Counted from the stretch's first letter, positions 27,963 through 39,010 are shown. The stretch: DNA of 64,000 nt from Acetobacter okinawensis (GCF_002153655.1 NZ_JOPJ01000017.1:117783-181782); one strand, 5' to 3'. A program made the numbers and translations. The notes: a model not told the origin generated them from the sequence alone.

Positions 27963-29693
27963 ATGCATAAAACTGTCCTACAGAACTTTGTTTGGAGTAT
28001 AGATACACCACATGTTGCAGAACGAGATGTTTTTTTTCGGAGCGGCAAAGACGTCATAATTGATGACGGCAATATAAAGTTTGATAGCTTTTCAAATATC
28101 TCATTTAATACATATTACAATATTTTTCCATCAAAAAAAATACACAAATATACAAATATACAAAATTTATCCCTATATGCGAGTGTAGATGGGGAAGTGA
28201 AAATTGAAGTATTCGGAATAAAAAAACAATTAAGCTATTCTTACGAAAAAAATATTTTAACCGAAAAACTTTCGGGAGACGTGAATTTAAATATTGAGTC
28301 ATGGGAGGAATATGACGCCATTTATTGCAGAATTTCCTCTTATGATAAAATAGTTACTGTAAAGGAAATTCATTTTTATACGTCCGACCTACCTAGTCAG
28401 GATATTTCTCTAGGGTGCTGCTTCTGCACTTACAACAGAGAAAGTTATATAACTAAAAATGTAGAAAAAATTTCTGACGGCATCAAAGAAACACATATAA
28501 ATTGTAAAATTTTTATATCAAATAATGGCAATCCAATAGATATCAATGACAATGAAATTGTTAGAATAGAGAAAAATGAAAATTTTGGTGGCGCTGGAGG
28601 ATTTACCAGGTCTGCCCTTATGGCCGAAGACGAAAAATGTTCGCATATTATATTTATGGATGATGATATTGAGATAAATTTTGAATCAGTATTCAGAACA
28701 TTTAATTTTTATAGCTATGTTAAAGATGAATACAAAAGCCTTTTCCTATCTGGCTCCATGTTATCCTTGGATGAAAAATGGCTCCAATACGAACGAAATA
28801 CCTTAATCGACAATAACGGAATGCATCATCAAGGTCATTTCCAAGACCTGCGCACTTATCATGACGTCATTGATAACGCGACTTGCGCACCGATTGAGGG
28901 CGTAGCCGGATGGTGGTTTTGCGCTTTTTCAACACAGCATTTCCGTGATTATGGCTTGCCGTTACCCATTTTCATCCGTGGAGATGATATTGAGTTTTCG
29001 CGTCGCTGTAATGCAAAAATTATTTCTTTGCCTGGAATTTGTGTATGGCATGAACCGTTCCATAAAAAATATTCTGAAATTATGGAAGAATATTATCTTC
29101 TGCGGAATATACTTATTTTCACATTCTCAACACCGCAGAATTTAACTCAATTTGGGCTGAAATTTTTCATTAGAAAAGTTCTAAGGAATATAGCAACTTG
29201 GAACTATACTGGCCTCGCCATGAACAAAATGGCCATTATTGATTTTTTGACAGAAGCTTATAAAGATAATCCCGTTAATATTCAAAAAAGATTGTCTTTG
29301 CTTAACAATGAATTAAAATCAACTTCTCCTAAGCGAGATGGTTTTGTCTATCCGGACAATAAATTTACACATAAAAGACTGCGGAAGAAGATCCCCTTAC
29401 TTTTCTTGGGTTTGCTCAGTCCTTCCAAACAGCAGGGAGTATCCTCCAGAGGATTTAACCGGAAAATAAGTGACTTTATTATGAGAAAAGAAGTCATAGT
29501 ATATGATTATGAAAAACAAGAAGGTGAAAGTGTAACTATCGTTAAATCAAAGCTGGCTGACTACGCTATGTTTTTCGTAAAAAGCTATTTTAAAATCAAA
29601 ATGAATTCAAGAAAATATAGAAAAGATACAATTATATTCAGGTCTGAAACATCAACAAAAAAATACTGGAAAAAACTCTTAAATCGTAATTGA
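27963..29693 (+). CDS. GlfT2-like GT2-family galactofuranosyltransferase
   Basis: A 576-residue glycosyltransferase with a beta-rich N-terminal region (about 1-145), a GT-A core starting LGCCFCTYNRESYI, the NFGGAGGFTRS motif, the metal-binding DDD at 233-235 (FMDDDIEI), GVAGWWFCAF, and the acidic FIRGDDIEFSRR motif followed by VWHEPFH. This arrangement (beta domain, GT-A with DDD and a second DD-E motif, C-terminal helices) is that of polymerising galactofuranosyltransferases such as GlfT2. Strongly AT-rich, so probably foreign. A terminator follows at 29724. Substrate and linkage are inferred from family and from glf in the same island. Confidence 0.83.
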   Translation: MHKTVLQNFVWSIDTPHVAERDVFFRSGKDVIIDDGNIKFDSFSNISFNTYYNIFPSKKIHKYTNIQNLSLYASVDGEVKIEVFGIKKQLSYSYEKNILTEKLSGDVNLNIESWEEYDAIYCRISSYDKIVTVKEIHFYTSDLPSQDISLGCCFCTYNRESYITKNVEKISDGIKETHINCKIFISNNGNPIDINDNEIVRIEKNENFGGAGGFTRSALMAEDEKCSHIIFMDDDIEINFESVFRTFNFYSYVKDEYKSLFLSGSMLSLDEKWLQYERNTLIDNNGMHHQGHFQDLRTYHDVIDNATCAPIEGVAGWWFCAFSTQHFRDYGLPLPIFIRGDDIEFSRRCNAKIISLPGICVWHEPFHKKYSEIMEEYYLLRNILIFTFSTPQNLTQFGLKFFIRKVLRNIATWNYTGLAMNKMAIIDFLTEAYKDNPVNIQKRLSLLNNELKSTSPKRDGFVYPDNKFTHKRLRKKIPLLFLGLLSPSKQQGVSSRGFNRKISDFIMRKEVIVYDYEKQEGESVTIVKSKLADYAMFFVKSYFKIKMNSRKYRKDTIIFRSETSTKKYWKKLLNRN

Positions 29694-29723
29694 ACTTAAG
29701 TCCGACAATACGTTTCTGAAAAT

Positions 29724-29761
29724 AATTCTGGCCGCAACAATTGTGGCGGCCAGAATTTTCC
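29724..29761. terminator. Terminator between GlfT2-like gene and dadA
   Basis: A 12-bp perfect stem (AATTCTGGCCGC / GCGGCCAGAATT) with a 10-base loop, followed by TTTTC on the plus strand and an AT-rich T-containing stretch on the minus strand. It lies between convergent genes, so it may serve both. Confidence 0.7.
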
Positions 29762-29859
29762 AAAACTGATCTTGGTGTGACTGTAATACAGATCAACGCC
29801 ACTCAGATTGATATGCTCCCGTTCAGGCGCAAACTCACCAAAAATACCGCTCTGCTCTC

Positions 29860-31116
29860 TTACGGCCGGTAACGGAACAGGTTCAGGTCCTCATACGCAA
29901 TGTCGGGCTTGCGGTTGGACATGATGTCTGCCAGCACACGGGCAGACCCGCACGCCATGGTCCAGCCCAAGGTGCCGTGCCCGGTATTAGTGTACAAATT
30001 ATCCAGCCCGGTGCGGCCAATAATGGGTGTGCCATCGGGGGTCATGGGGCGCAGGCCCGTCCAGAACTGTGCCGCAGGCACGTTGCAGCAATTGGGGAAC
30101 AGATCGGTGACCGAATGTTCCAACGTAGCGCGCCGGGGCGCGCGCAGGCGGGTGCTAAAGCCCGCCAGTTCCGCCGTGCCGCCAATACGCACCCGATCAC
30201 CCAACCGAGTAATGCCAATTTTAAAGGTCTCATCCATAATGGTGGAAACCGGGGCGCGGGCCGCATCGGTAATATCTGCCGTAAGCGAGTACCCCTTGAC
30301 CGGGTAGATCGGCAGGTTCAGCCCCAGAGGCCGCACAAGGGCCGGGGAAAAACTGCCCAGCGAGAGCACGTAGCTGTCCGCGCTGAGCACCCCGCGTGAT
30401 GTTTCCACCCCGCTGACGCGCCCGCCCTCGGTACGGATTTTGCGGATATCGGTGCTGTACAAAAAGGTGACACCCGCAGCAGCAGCCATATCCGCCAGAC
30501 GCTGGGAGAACTTGAAGGCGTCCCCCGTCTCGTCACCCGGCAGGCGCAGCCCCCCTACAATTTTGTCCGCCGAAGGGGCCAGCCCCGGTTCGGCCTGAAC
30601 GCACTGGGCCGTATTCAGCACTTCGTATGGCACGTTGTACTGCTTGAGCACGGCAATATCCTGCGCAATGCCGTCCATCTGCTTTTGGGTGCGGAACACC
30701 TGCAACGTACCCTGCTGCCGGTCATCATACTGTATGCCGGTCTGGTGACGCAGGTCGCACATCACGTCACGGCTGTATTCGGCCAGCCGCACCATACGGC
30801 CCTTGTTACGGTCATAGGCAGGGGTGTTGCAGTTCTCCAGCATCTGCACCAGCCAGCTCCACAGATGCGGGTCGGGCATGGGCCAGAAAACAAAGGGGCG
30901 ATACTTCATTAACAGCCATTTGGCAGCTTTGAGCGGAATCCCCGGCCCGGCCCATGGGGCGGAATACCCGGGCGAGACCTGCCCCGCATTGGCAAAGCTG
31001 GTCTCCAGCCCTGCGCCGGGCTGGCGGTCCACAACCGTGACCTCATGCCCTGCCTGCGCCAGATACCACGCAGTTGTTACACCCACAACGCCACTGCCCA
31101 GAACAAGAACCTTCAT
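29860..31116 (-). CDS. dadA: D-amino acid dehydrogenase, small subunit (DadA)
   Basis: Membrane-associated FAD enzyme that deaminates D-alanine and other D-amino acids oxidatively, passing electrons to the respiratory chain. The 418-residue protein starts with the FAD motif [28 protein letters not shown], then the DadA-typical [22 protein letters not shown], and ends with [16 protein letters not shown] and [21 protein letters not shown]. It lies 29 bases downstream of the alanine racemase gene on the same strand, the usual alanine-catabolism pair, with an Lrp-type regulator divergent to the pair. Confidence 0.96.
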   Translation of the reverse strand: MKVLVLGSGVVGVTTAWYLAQAGHEVTVVDRQPGAGLETSFANAGQVSPGYSAPWAGPGIPLKAAKWLLMKYRPFVFWPMPDPHLWSWLVQMLENCNTPAYDRNKGRMVRLAEYSRDVMCDLRHQTGIQYDDRQQGTLQVFRTQKQMDGIAQDIAVLKQYNVPYEVLNTAQCVQAEPGLAPSADKIVGGLRLPGDETGDAFKFSQRLADMAAAAGVTFLYSTDIRKIRTEGGRVSGVETSRGVLSADSYVLSLGSFSPALVRPLGLNLPIYPVKGYSLTADITDAARAPVSTIMDETFKIGITRLGDRVRIGGTAELAGFSTRLRAPRRATLEHSVTDLFPNCCNVPAAQFWTGLRPMTPDGTPIIGRTGLDNLYTNTGHGTLGWTMACGSARVLADIMSNRKPDIAYEDLNLFRYRP

Positions 31117-31145
31117 GATCTCACTCTTTCCCTGCTGCTCTGCCC

Positions 31146-32291
31146 TCAGGCAGCGTGCTCATAATTGCGATGATAACGATGCCCAAGCGATGTCAGCACC
31201 TCGTAGCCGATTGTCCCTTCGGCGCGTGCCACATCGTCTACCCCGTATGTATCGTTCAAAAGTTCCACCATGCCGTCGGCTTCCAGCTGGCCTTCGGGTA
31301 TGGCGGAAATATCCACGGTCATGGAATCCATGGAAATACGACCCAGTATGGGCAGGGCCTGCCCGCCAAACCATGCAGACCCGTTGGCACGGGCACGGAT
31401 AAACCCATCCGCATACCCTACGGCTATGGTCGCCACACGGCATGGCCCTTCGGCCCGCCATGTCAGCCCGTAACCCACGCGGTCTCCCCGGCTGAGGGTA
31501 CGGGTCTGCAACACATGAGCCTTAAGGCTCACGACCGCGCGCAAGGGGTTGGGTGCGCCGGGGTGTGGGGCCACGCCGTACAGGGCAGCCCCGGGGCGCA
31601 CGAGGTCAAAATGATAATCCGGCCCCAAGAACACACCCGAGGACGCAGCAAGGCTCAGTGGCGCACGCACAGGCAGTACCGCCGCATACTCCACCAGTCG
31701 GGCTGCCTGCGCGGCATTGGCAGGGTTTGCTGGCTCATCCGCACAGGCCAGATGGCTCATGACCAGTTCCACCTTCAGCCCATCCAGCAAAGTGGGGTCA
31801 GCAGCAATCTGGCGCACATCATCGGCGGAAAGACCAAAGCGGGACATGCCCGTATCCAGCTGCAGCACAACCCCAAGTTGCTGCTGGCGCTGACGTGCAA
31901 CGGCGCGGACCCAGCCAATCTGCTCCATACTGTTGAGCACAGGACGCAACCCATGCGCCAGACAGGCCTCCACCGCATCGGGCCGGGGGCCGTGCAGCAC
32001 GGTAATGCCCACCTGTGCCCCCACATGCGGGCGCAGGGCCAGACCTTCATCCACATGCGCGACAAAAAACTGTGTGGCCCCCGCCCCAACCAGCGCAGGA
32101 GCAACCTGTGCCGCGCCCAGACCATAGGCATCGGCCTTGACCACAGCGGCACAGACCGCATGGGGCGCGCGGGCCTTTAACAGGCGATAGTTATGCACCA
32201 CCGCGTCCAGATGCACACTCAGAACCGCTCCGGCACGGTATGCGGGCCAACCTGTATGGATGGAATTGGGAGCCTGGGTCACAGCGAACAT
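31146..32291 (-). CDS. alr: Alanine racemase (catabolic DadX-like)
   Basis: PLP enzyme interconverting L- and D-alanine; upstream of dadA it supplies D-alanine for oxidation. The 381-residue protein has the PLP lysine motif [11 protein letters not shown] near residue 50, the [12 protein letters not shown] region, and a C-terminal beta domain with [13 protein letters not shown] (catalytic Tyr) and [13 protein letters not shown]. The alr-dadA order matches dadX-dadA operons of other Proteobacteria, though it may also be the only racemase and so serve peptidoglycan synthesis. Confidence 0.95.
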   Translation of the reverse strand: MFAVTQAPNSIHTGWPAYRAGAVLSVHLDAVVHNYRLLKARAPHAVCAAVVKADAYGLGAAQVAPALVGAGATQFFVAHVDEGLALRPHVGAQVGITVLHGPRPDAVEACLAHGLRPVLNSMEQIGWVRAVARQRQQQLGVVLQLDTGMSRFGLSADDVRQIAADPTLLDGLKVELVMSHLACADEPANPANAAQAARLVEYAAVLPVRAPLSLAASSGVFLGPDYHFDLVRPGAALYGVAPHPGAPNPLRAVVSLKAHVLQTRTLSRGDRVGYGLTWRAEGPCRVATIAVGYADGFIRARANGSAWFGGQALPILGRISMDSMTVDISAIPEGQLEADGMVELLNDTYGVDDVARAEGTIGYEVLTSLGHRYHRNYEHAA

Positions 32292-32420
32292 CCGTGTCTG
32301 TTACGGTAGCAAAATTTTACCGCAGTCTTTATGGCATATCCCGCCATAATGCGGCATAGTTAGAGCGTATTCTTTTTATTTTCGCACAATATTGCGCTAA
32401 AAAACAGAAAAAGACAGATC

Positions 32421-32891
32421 ATGCCAGATCGCCTGAACGACGCCATACTCCGCCACCTGCGCCACGATGGCCGCCTGAGCAATGCGGACCTCGCAGCCCG
32501 CATCGGGCTTTCGCCATCTGCCTGCCTCAGGCGCGTTAAAATGCTGGAAAAAGAAGGGGTTATACGCGGGTATCAGGCCATTATCGCCCGCCGCAACGCA
32601 CCACCCGTGGCCACAGTGATTGTGCAGATCACCCTTGAACGCCAGACCGAGGAATGCCTGCGCCGCTTTGAAAGCCGCATCCGCGAATGCCCGGATGTAA
32701 AGGAATGTTACCTGATGACGGGAGATGCCGACTACCTGCTCCGGGTAGAAGCGCGCGACATGCAGGATTACGAACGTATCCACAAGGAGGAACTCTCCCG
32801 CCTGCCCGGCGTGGTGCGCATTCAAAGCAACTTTGCCATTAGGCCCATTGTGCAGCAGGAAAAAGGAGTGACTGGCAACCTGCACCCTTAA
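32421..32891 (+). CDS. Lrp/AsnC-family transcriptional regulator
   Basis: A 156-residue regulator with an N-terminal winged helix-turn-helix (about 1-60: LNDAILRHLRHDGRLSNADLAARIGLSPSACLRRVKMLEKEGVIRGY) and a C-terminal RAM/ligand-binding domain with VKECYLMTGDADYLLRV. It is divergent from alr-dadA with 129 bases between, which is the classical arrangement for an alanine-responsive activator of the dad operon. That target is inferred from position. Confidence 0.93.
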   Translation: MPDRLNDAILRHLRHDGRLSNADLAARIGLSPSACLRRVKMLEKEGVIRGYQAIIARRNAPPVATVIVQITLERQTEECLRRFESRIRECPDVKECYLMTGDADYLLRVEARDMQDYERIHKEELSRLPGVVRIQSNFAIRPIVQQEKGVTGNLHP

Positions 32892-32895
32892 GCAC

Positions 32896-32929
32896 AAAAA
32901 AACCTGTCAGGGTCACACCCCAACAGGTT
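32896..32929 (-). terminator. Terminator of the rimP-nusA-infB-rbfA operon
   Basis: On the minus strand AACCTGT / ACAGGTT forms a stem followed by a run of T (the plus-strand A-run at 32896-32902). It lies about 100 bases past the rbfA stop and 5 bases after the convergent lrp-type gene. Confidence 0.8.
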
Positions 32930-33025
32930 CTTGCACAACGCAGGTTCAACCCAGACCTATTCTGCACCGCCACCCCACGGCAGGCTCCTGTGATCGGAAC
33001 CACCCCGTGCACGTGGCGGACAGGC

Positions 33026-33490
33026 TTAGTCTTCTTCCGGCTGGTCCTTGTCCGCACTGCCGAGGTCACGCTGGACTTCGGGCAGGCGCAGGAGCGAATC
33101 CACATGCATGGCCGTATCCAGCGCGGTATCGGGCTGGAAGTGCAGCTCGGGCACCGTGCGCACGGTCAGCTTGTGGGCAAGCTGTGTACGCAGCCATGGA
33201 GCAACCCGCTTGAGACCGGGCAGAAGAGCTGCAACATCGCTGCGCCCAAGCCGGGTCACAAACACGGTGGCATGTTTGAAGTCGGGTGCAAGCCGCACCT
33301 CGGTCACTGTAATGGCGACATCCGACAGGTCGGGGTCGCGGAATGTGGTGCGTGCGAACAGCTCAGCCAGAACGCGCCGCACCTCCTCCCCTACCCGCAA
33401 CTGCCGCTGCGATGGGCCAGATGAGGAAAGACCGGCGAGATAGTCCGCCGGTCCCCCTGTTTTACTGCCTGATCCGTGGCGACGACTCAT
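33026..33490 (-). CDS. rbfA: 30S ribosome-binding factor A
   Basis: Assembly factor for 16S rRNA 5'-end maturation and cold adaptation. The 154-residue protein has the KH-like RbfA core: [20 protein letters not shown], the strand [26 protein letters not shown], and a C-terminal [27 protein letters not shown]. An N-terminal extension of about 28 residues (Ser/Gly-rich) is specific to this lineage. The ATG overlaps the infB stop as ATGA, indicating translational coupling. In many Proteobacteria truB follows; here a terminator does. Confidence 0.95.
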   Translation of the reverse strand: MSRRHGSGSKTGGPADYLAGLSSSGPSQRQLRVGEEVRRVLAELFARTTFRDPDLSDVAITVTEVRLAPDFKHATVFVTRLGRSDVAALLPGLKRVAPWLRTQLAHKLTVRTVPELHFQPDTALDTAMHVDSLLRLPEVQRDLGSADKDQPEED

Positions 33491-36162
33491 GCTGGAATTA
33501 ACTCGCTTTCAAAGCATTCCACCACATCGCCTTCACGCAGGTCGTTGTAGCCTGCAAAGGACAGACCACATTCGTAACCCTTGGTCACTTCCTTCTGGTC
33601 ATCCTTGAAGCGCTTGAGCTGGCTCAGATCACCTTCATGGATCACCACGCCATCACGCAGCAGACGCACGCCACAGCCACGCTTGACAACACCATCGGTC
33701 ACAAAGCAACCGGCGACCTTGCCAACCTTGCTGATTTCGAAAACCTTGCGGATTTCGGCGTAGCCAAGGAACTTTTCGCGATGCTTGGGCGCCATTTTGC
33801 CACGTACGAGCAGTTCCACGTCATCCGCCACCTGATAGATGATGGAGTAGTAGTGGATGTCCACACCCTCACGCTGGGCCAGAAGCCGCGCCTGAGTGGT
33901 AGCACGCACGTTGAATGCGACAATGACCGCATCCGATGCCTTGGCAAGCTGCACGTCACTTTCCGTGATCTGACCGACCGAGGCATTGAGGACGCGCACG
34001 CCCACTTCCTCGTTAGCCAGCTTGAGCACGGTCGTCTGGAGCGCTTCTGCCGAGCCCTGCACGTCCGCCTTGATAAGGACGGAAACTTCCTTCTGCACAC
34101 CGGCCTGAATACGGGCCAGCATCTGGTCAAGTGTGCCGCGGGCCGCAACCTGCCCAGCAACCTGATGCTCCTTCAGCTTACGCTGGCGGAACTCGGAAAT
34201 TTCACGCGCACGGTTTTCGTTTTCCACGACTACAAACGGTGCACCAGCAGCAGGAACCCCGGACAGACCCAGAATTTCCACCGGCATGGACGGGCCAGCA
34301 ACCTCGACCTGACGGCCACGGTCATCAACCAGAGCACGCACACGGCCCCATTCAGCACCTGCAACCACAATGTCACCCTTGCGCAGGGTACCCTTCTGCA
34401 CCAGCACAGACGCCACGGAACCGCGACCACGGTCCAGACGGCTTTCGATCACGGCACCTTCAGCCGCACGGTCGGGGTTGGCCTGAAGCTCCAGAATTTC
34501 TGCCTGAAGCAGAATACCTTCCTCAAGCTTGTCCAGCCCCATGCGCTGGCGTGCGGACACTTCAATGTCCATCACGTCACCACCCATGGATTCGACCACG
34601 ATCTCGTGCTGCAACAGGTCCTGACGAACACGGTCGGGCTTGGCACCCGGCTTGTCCATCTTGTTGATGGCAATGATCATGGGCACGTTGGCGGCCTTGG
34701 CGTGTTTGATCGCCTCGATCGTCTGCGGCATCACGCCATCATCTGCTGCAACTACCAGTACGACCACGTCCGTAATGGACGCACCACGGGCACGCATGGC
34801 CGTAAAGGCCTCATGTCCGGGGGTGTCGAGGAAGGTGATCTTCGCACCCGATTCCAGCGTGACCTGATACGCACCAATGTGCTGCGTAATGCCACCGGCT
34901 TCACCCGCTGCCACGTCCGTGGTGCGCAGTGCGTCCAGAAGCGAGGTCTTGCCGTGGTCAACGTGACCCATGATCGTGACCACAGGCGGACGGGGCTGCA
35001 TGTCTTCGGTCGTGTCTTCCACGCCCTCGATCCCCAACTCCACATCCGCTTCGGAAACGCGGCGTACGCGGTGGCCGAATTCTTCCACCACCAGTTCCGC
35101 CGTATCGGCATCAATGCTCTGGGTCACGGTTGCCATGACACCCATTTTCATGAGCGCCTTGATCACCTCACCCTGACGGGCTGCCATACGGTTGGCCAGT
35201 TCCTGCACCGTAATTGTTTCGGGCAGGATGACGTCACGCACGACCTTGACCTGATCGGAGCGCAGGCGCTCCAGTTCGGCCTGACGGCGCTCACGCTCAC
35301 GCTGACGGCGTACGGATGCGAGCGAGCGGGTCTTGTCGTCATCCCCCTCGATCGCGGCCTGCACGTCAATACGACCTGCGCGGCGGCCACCACCGGTATC
35401 ACCCTTACGACCGCTGCTGTTCTTGCGCGGCGGCACGGCCTTGTTACGGGCGGGACCACGGCGCTGCTCTTCCTCGCCTTCCGTGCCACGACCACTGCGC
35501 AGACGCAGGGTCTGGGCGGCGCTGACATCCTTGTCCGCTGCGGGAGCAGCCGCAGGCGCACGGGCCGGAGCCACAGGCTTGAGCGGCTTGGCAGGCATGA
35601 TGGCGCGCTCGGCCAGCGGGCGCAGACGCCCGGCCGGAGGAGCCAGCGTGACTTCACCGGGAATGGGCACGGCAGAGACAACAGGTGCCTTGACCTCGAT
35701 CGGCTTGATCGCGTCAATCCGGGCCTTGCGCTCGGCATCGGCAGCGGCAGCTTCTTCAGCCTCGCGCTCTTCAGCCAGACGCTTGTCCTCTTCTTCCTTC
35801 CGGCGCGCTTCTTCAGCGGCGGAAAGAATGCGGATCTTCTCGGCTTCGCGCCGCTCGGCGTCACGCCGTTCCGCGTCTTCGGCCTCTTTCTTCTGTTCCT
35901 GAAGCACGCGCTGGCGCATAGCCAGTTCGGCTGCCGTCAGGGTACGGCCGCCACCTGCGCGGGACCCGCCGGAGCGCCCACCGGCGCCAGCCGGGGAAGG
36001 ACCACGTTTTTTACGCACTTCCACCTGCACGACCTTTGAACGGCCATGACTGAAACTTTGCCGCACGGACCCGGCATCAACCGTCCGTCCAACCTCCGGA
36101 CGCCCTGCCGGCCGAAGGGACAAACGCCCCTTACCCTGATCCTGATCCTTGCCTTCGCTCAT
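33487..36162 (-). CDS. infB: Translation initiation factor IF-2
   Basis: GTPase that brings fMet-tRNA to the 30S subunit. The 891-residue protein has a long charged N-terminal region (about 1-330) with Ala/Pro/Arg-rich stretches and a coiled-coil Glu/Arg segment, then an IF2_N module, and the G domain with GHVDHGKT at 399-406, DTPGHEAF and NKMDKP. Domains II-IV follow, ending in the fMet-tRNA-binding C2 domain. Start ATG overlaps the ylxR stop (ATGA) and its stop overlaps the rbfA start, so three genes are translationally coupled. Confidence 0.98.
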   Translation of the reverse strand: MSEGKDQDQGKGRLSLRPAGRPEVGRTVDAGSVRQSFSHGRSKVVQVEVRKKRGPSPAGAGGRSGGSRAGGGRTLTAAELAMRQRVLQEQKKEAEDAERRDAERREAEKIRILSAAEEARRKEEEDKRLAEEREAEEAAAADAERKARIDAIKPIEVKAPVVSAVPIPGEVTLAPPAGRLRPLAERAIMPAKPLKPVAPARAPAAAPAADKDVSAAQTLRLRSGRGTEGEEEQRRGPARNKAVPPRKNSSGRKGDTGGGRRAGRIDVQAAIEGDDDKTRSLASVRRQRERERRQAELERLRSDQVKVVRDVILPETITVQELANRMAARQGEVIKALMKMGVMATVTQSIDADTAELVVEEFGHRVRRVSEADVELGIEGVEDTTEDMQPRPPVVTIMGHVDHGKTSLLDALRTTDVAAGEAGGITQHIGAYQVTLESGAKITFLDTPGHEAFTAMRARGASITDVVVLVVAADDGVMPQTIEAIKHAKAANVPMIIAINKMDKPGAKPDRVRQDLLQHEIVVESMGGDVMDIEVSARQRMGLDKLEEGILLQAEILELQANPDRAAEGAVIESRLDRGRGSVASVLVQKGTLRKGDIVVAGAEWGRVRALVDDRGRQVEVAGPSMPVEILGLSGVPAAGAPFVVVENENRAREISEFRQRKLKEHQVAGQVAARGTLDQMLARIQAGVQKEVSVLIKADVQGSAEALQTTVLKLANEEVGVRVLNASVGQITESDVQLAKASDAVIVAFNVRATTQARLLAQREGVDIHYYSIIYQVADDVELLVRGKMAPKHREKFLGYAEIRKVFEISKVGKVAGCFVTDGVVKRGCGVRLLRDGVVIHEGDLSQLKRFKDDQKEVTKGYECGLSFAGYNDLREGDVVECFESELIPA

Positions 36163-36809
36163 TGACCCGCCTGTTCACACCCATCCGCCGGAAAGGTCCG
36201 GCAGACCCGGGGATCGCCAACGGCCACCCCCGCAAAACGTCTGTTTTCACAACAAAGACGCGTAGCCAGCCCGCCGGCCGCCAGCGCCACATTCACAACA
36301 CGTTCACGCCCGAAAACCTTAGCCAGTTCCTCGGCCGACAACGCATCAACGACAGGAATGTCCCGACTGCCCGATATCAGGCGGTCCAGTTCTTCCCTGC
36401 TTCCATCCGATGCGTGAACGATAACAGCAGCACGACGCTGCATAACCCATTCGCGCACCTTGACGAAGCCACTAATGGCCTGACCGGCGCGCCGTGCCAG
36501 CCCAACCACTTCTATCATCCGCCGGTGCAGACCCACTTCCACCTGAGAGAGAAGATCTTCCGGCACTTTGACCTGCATCCGCGCGGAGCGTGCGAACACG
36601 CCGCGTTTGCTGGCCTGTTCTATCACATCCCGGCGGGCACTCAACCATATTCCCCGTCCCGGCAGCCGCGCGTCCAGGTCAGGGACAACTATGGATGAGG
36701 GTGAGATAACAAACCGCACCATCTGAGCCGGAATGCCTTCCTCCCGCGTGACCGCGCACCGGCGGAGGCTGCCCTTCTCTTCTGCTGCTGGCAAGAAATC
36801 ACCACCCAC
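36159..36809 (-). CDS. YlxR-family RNA-binding protein with L7Ae-like C-terminal domain
   Basis: A 216-residue two-domain protein of the nusA-infB operon. Residues about 10-95 are the YlxR/DUF448 domain ([47 protein letters not shown]), and residues about 110-190 look like a ribosomal L7Ae/YlxQ-type domain ([22 protein letters not shown], then [18 protein letters not shown]). In Bacillus these are two separate genes (ylxR, ylxQ); the fused form is usual in Alphaproteobacteria. The start is a GTG at 36809, 14 bases after the nusA stop. Confidence 0.9.
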   Translation of the reverse strand: MGGDFLPAAEEKGSLRRCAVTREEGIPAQMVRFVISPSSIVVPDLDARLPGRGIWLSARRDVIEQASKRGVFARSARMQVKVPEDLLSQVEVGLHRRMIEVVGLARRAGQAISGFVKVREWVMQRRAAVIVHASDGSREELDRLISGSRDIPVVDALSAEELAKVFGRERVVNVALAAGGLATRLCCENRRFAGVAVGDPRVCRTFPADGCEQAGQ

Positions 36810-36823
36810 CCTGTATCAAGGCC

Positions 36824-38371
36824 TCAGACGCCTGCCCCGCCTTCTGGCGTGGAGGAAGGGGTTGCACCCTCTTCACCCTCAAACCAGTGCGCACGCGCTG
36901 CCATGATGATCTCGTTGGCGGCGTCTTCTTCTATGGCATCCGACCCCAGAATTTCGACCAGCTCATCGCCAGCCAGGTCACCGAGGTCGTCAAGGGTTTT
37001 TACACCCTTTTCACCCAGTGTCACAAGCATCTGGTTGGTGAACACACCCATATTTGCAATATCGTCAGTAACACCAAGCTCCTGACGGCGCTCATCCAGC
37101 TTTTCTTCCTGCCGCACAAGGTGGCCTTCAGCACGCTGGACAAGTTCCTGCACCACCGAGTCGTCAAACCCGTCGATCCCGGCCAGTTCATCGGGGTCGG
37201 CAAAGGCCAGTTCCTCGATGCTGTGGTACCCTTCGGTCACCAGCAGGCCTGCGATCACGTCATCCACGTCCAGCGCTTCCACGAACTGGCCGCTACGACG
37301 GCGGAACTCTTCCTGACGGCGTTCGGATTCTTCCGCTTCGGTCAGAATATCAATGTCCCAGCGGGTCAGCTGGCTGGCCAGACGGACATTCTGCCCGCGC
37401 CGACCAATGGCGAGGGAGAGCTGGTCATCCGGCACCACAACTTCAACACGCCCGGCTTCCTCATCCATCACCACCTTGCTGACTTCAGCCGGGGCCAGCG
37501 CGTTGACCACAAAGGTCGCGGCCTGCGGGCTCCAGGGGATAATGTCGATTTTTTCGCCCTGCAGTTCGGCCACAACGGCCTGCACGCGTGAACCGCGCAT
37601 ACCTACGCAGGCCCCAACGGGGTCGATGGACGCATCGCGCGAGATCACGGCCATTTTGGCGCGCGAACCGGGGTCACGCGCTACGGCCTTGATTTCAATA
37701 ATCCCGTCGTAGATTTCGGGCACTTCCTGCGCAAACAGCTTGGCCAGAAAGGCCGGATGTGTGCGGGAGAGGAAAATCTGTGGGCCGCGCGGCTCGTCAC
37801 GCACGTCATAGATATAAGCGCGCACGCGGTCGGAGTTGCGGAAGGTTTCACGCGGGATCAGCTCATCGCGGCGCAGCAGCGCCTCGGCGGAGCCGATCTC
37901 GACCAGCAGGTTGCCGTATTCGGTCCGCTTGACGGTACCGTTCACGATCTCGCCCACGCGGTCCTTGAACTCGTTGTACTGGCGTTTGCGCTCGTATTCA
38001 CGCACGCGCTGCACAATAACCTGCTTGGCGGTCTGGGCCGCAATACGCCCGAAGTCGATCGGGGGCAGCGGGTCGATCAGATATTCGCCTGCCTGAATTT
38101 CGGGGCGGAACTTGCGGGCAATGGAGAGCGCGATCTGCGCGTCTTCATTTTCCACCACGTCCACAACTTCCGTCCAGCGGGAGAGGCGCACCTCGCCCGA
38201 GCGGCGGTCGATTGTGGCGCGAATGTCCTTTTCGTGCCCGTATTTGGCGCGGCCAGCCTTCTGGATGGCCTGCTCCATGGCCTCCAGAACCTCTTCACGG
38301 TCAATGCCCTTTTCGCGTGAAACAGCGTCTGCCACCAGCAGCAGTTCAGGACGGGAAACGGAGGTATCCAT
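36824..38371 (-). CDS. nusA: Transcription termination/antitermination factor NusA
   Basis: RNA-polymerase-binding factor controlling pausing, termination and antitermination. The 515-residue protein has the NusA N-terminal domain (about 1-125), S1 (about 135-200), two KH domains (about 205-350, with [11 protein letters not shown] and [21 protein letters not shown]) and two C-terminal acidic helix-hairpin-helix repeats (about 370-490). GGAGAG is positioned before the ATG. It follows rimP by 30 bases. A putative attenuator upstream of rimP could be a site of NusA-dependent autoregulation. Confidence 0.98.
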   Translation of the reverse strand: MDTSVSRPELLLVADAVSREKGIDREEVLEAMEQAIQKAGRAKYGHEKDIRATIDRRSGEVRLSRWTEVVDVVENEDAQIALSIARKFRPEIQAGEYLIDPLPPIDFGRIAAQTAKQVIVQRVREYERKRQYNEFKDRVGEIVNGTVKRTEYGNLLVEIGSAEALLRRDELIPRETFRNSDRVRAYIYDVRDEPRGPQIFLSRTHPAFLAKLFAQEVPEIYDGIIEIKAVARDPGSRAKMAVISRDASIDPVGACVGMRGSRVQAVVAELQGEKIDIIPWSPQAATFVVNALAPAEVSKVVMDEEAGRVEVVVPDDQLSLAIGRRGQNVRLASQLTRWDIDILTEAEESERRQEEFRRRSGQFVEALDVDDVIAGLLVTEGYHSIEELAFADPDELAGIDGFDDSVVQELVQRAEGHLVRQEEKLDERRQELGVTDDIANMGVFTNQMLVTLGEKGVKTLDDLGDLAGDELVEILGSDAIEEDAANEIIMAARAHWFEGEEGATPSSTPEGGAGV

Positions 38372-38401
38372 GCTCTCAGCTCTCCAAAACAGGCAGCTTT
38401 A

Positions 38402-38980
38402 TCAATGCACCTTGGAAGCAGGGGGCTCTTTTTTGCCATCCTGCTCCACACCTGCATCCGTTGCAGGCTGTACCATACGGGCGCTGTCTTCAATCAGCGC
38501 ATCGGTCAGCACCAGTCGCGCCTTGCGGATTTCGGCCAGTGGCAGAGCCACTTCCGTGCCGTCATCCAGACGCATACGGGCCACTGTCCCGTCGGACCCC
38601 AGAGAAATACCGGCAAAACGGCGCCGCCCTTCAATGGGAACCAGAACTTCCGCCTTGGCCTGATGCCCCGCAAAGCGGGTCCAGTCCTTGGCACGTGTGA
38701 GCGGGCGATCTATTCCGGCGGAGGACACTTCCAGCGTCCATGCCCCCGGAATGGGGTCTTCCACGTCCAGCACAGCGCCTACGGCGTGGCTGATTCGCTC
38801 ACAATCCTCAACATTGATCAACATTCCGTCCGCCCGGTCAGCCATGATCTGCACCGTAGGCCGCTCGCGCCCCAGCACCGCCACGCGCACGATCTCATAC
38901 CCCATTTCCTCTACGGCGGGAGCAATCAGTGCAAGCAGGCGGCCCTCAAGGCCGGAATGGGCAGAAATATCTTTGTCCAA
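38402..38980 (-). CDS. rimP: Ribosome maturation factor RimP
   Basis: 30S subunit assembly factor, first gene of the operon rimP-nusA-ylxR-infB-rbfA. The protein has the RimP core [27 protein letters not shown], then [36 protein letters not shown], and a C-terminal SH3-like domain. The start is uncertain. I chose the TTG at 38980 (192 residues) because it lies just after a terminator-like hairpin (38984-39010). A TTG at 39028 would place that hairpin inside the coding region and add 16 residues with no family match. Neither start has a ribosome binding site that I can see. Confidence 0.9.
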   Translation of the reverse strand: MDKDISAHSGLEGRLLALIAPAVEEMGYEIVRVAVLGRERPTVQIMADRADGMLINVEDCERISHAVGAVLDVEDPIPGAWTLEVSSAGIDRPLTRAKDWTRFAGHQAKAEVLVPIEGRRRFAGISLGSDGTVARMRLDDGTEVALPLAEIRKARLVLTDALIEDSARMVQPATDAGVEQDGKKEPPASKVH

Positions 38981-38983
38981 AGC

Positions 38984-39010
38984 AAAAAAGGCGGCCCTTC
39001 TAAGGCCACC
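38984..39010 (-). terminator. Terminator/attenuator-like hairpin just upstream of rimP
   Basis: On the minus strand GGTGGCC - TTAGAAG - GGCCGCC forms a 7-bp GC-rich stem (one U-G pair) followed directly by TTTTTT (38989-38984). It sits between any upstream promoter and the rimP-nusA operon, so it would act as a leader attenuator. Confidence 0.65.

Noticed and set aside
33637..36039. An 800-residue plus-strand open frame
   Set aside because: It is exactly antisense to infB, which has full IF-2 domains and overlaps its neighbours by ATGA. The long frame is a by-product of GC-rich codons.
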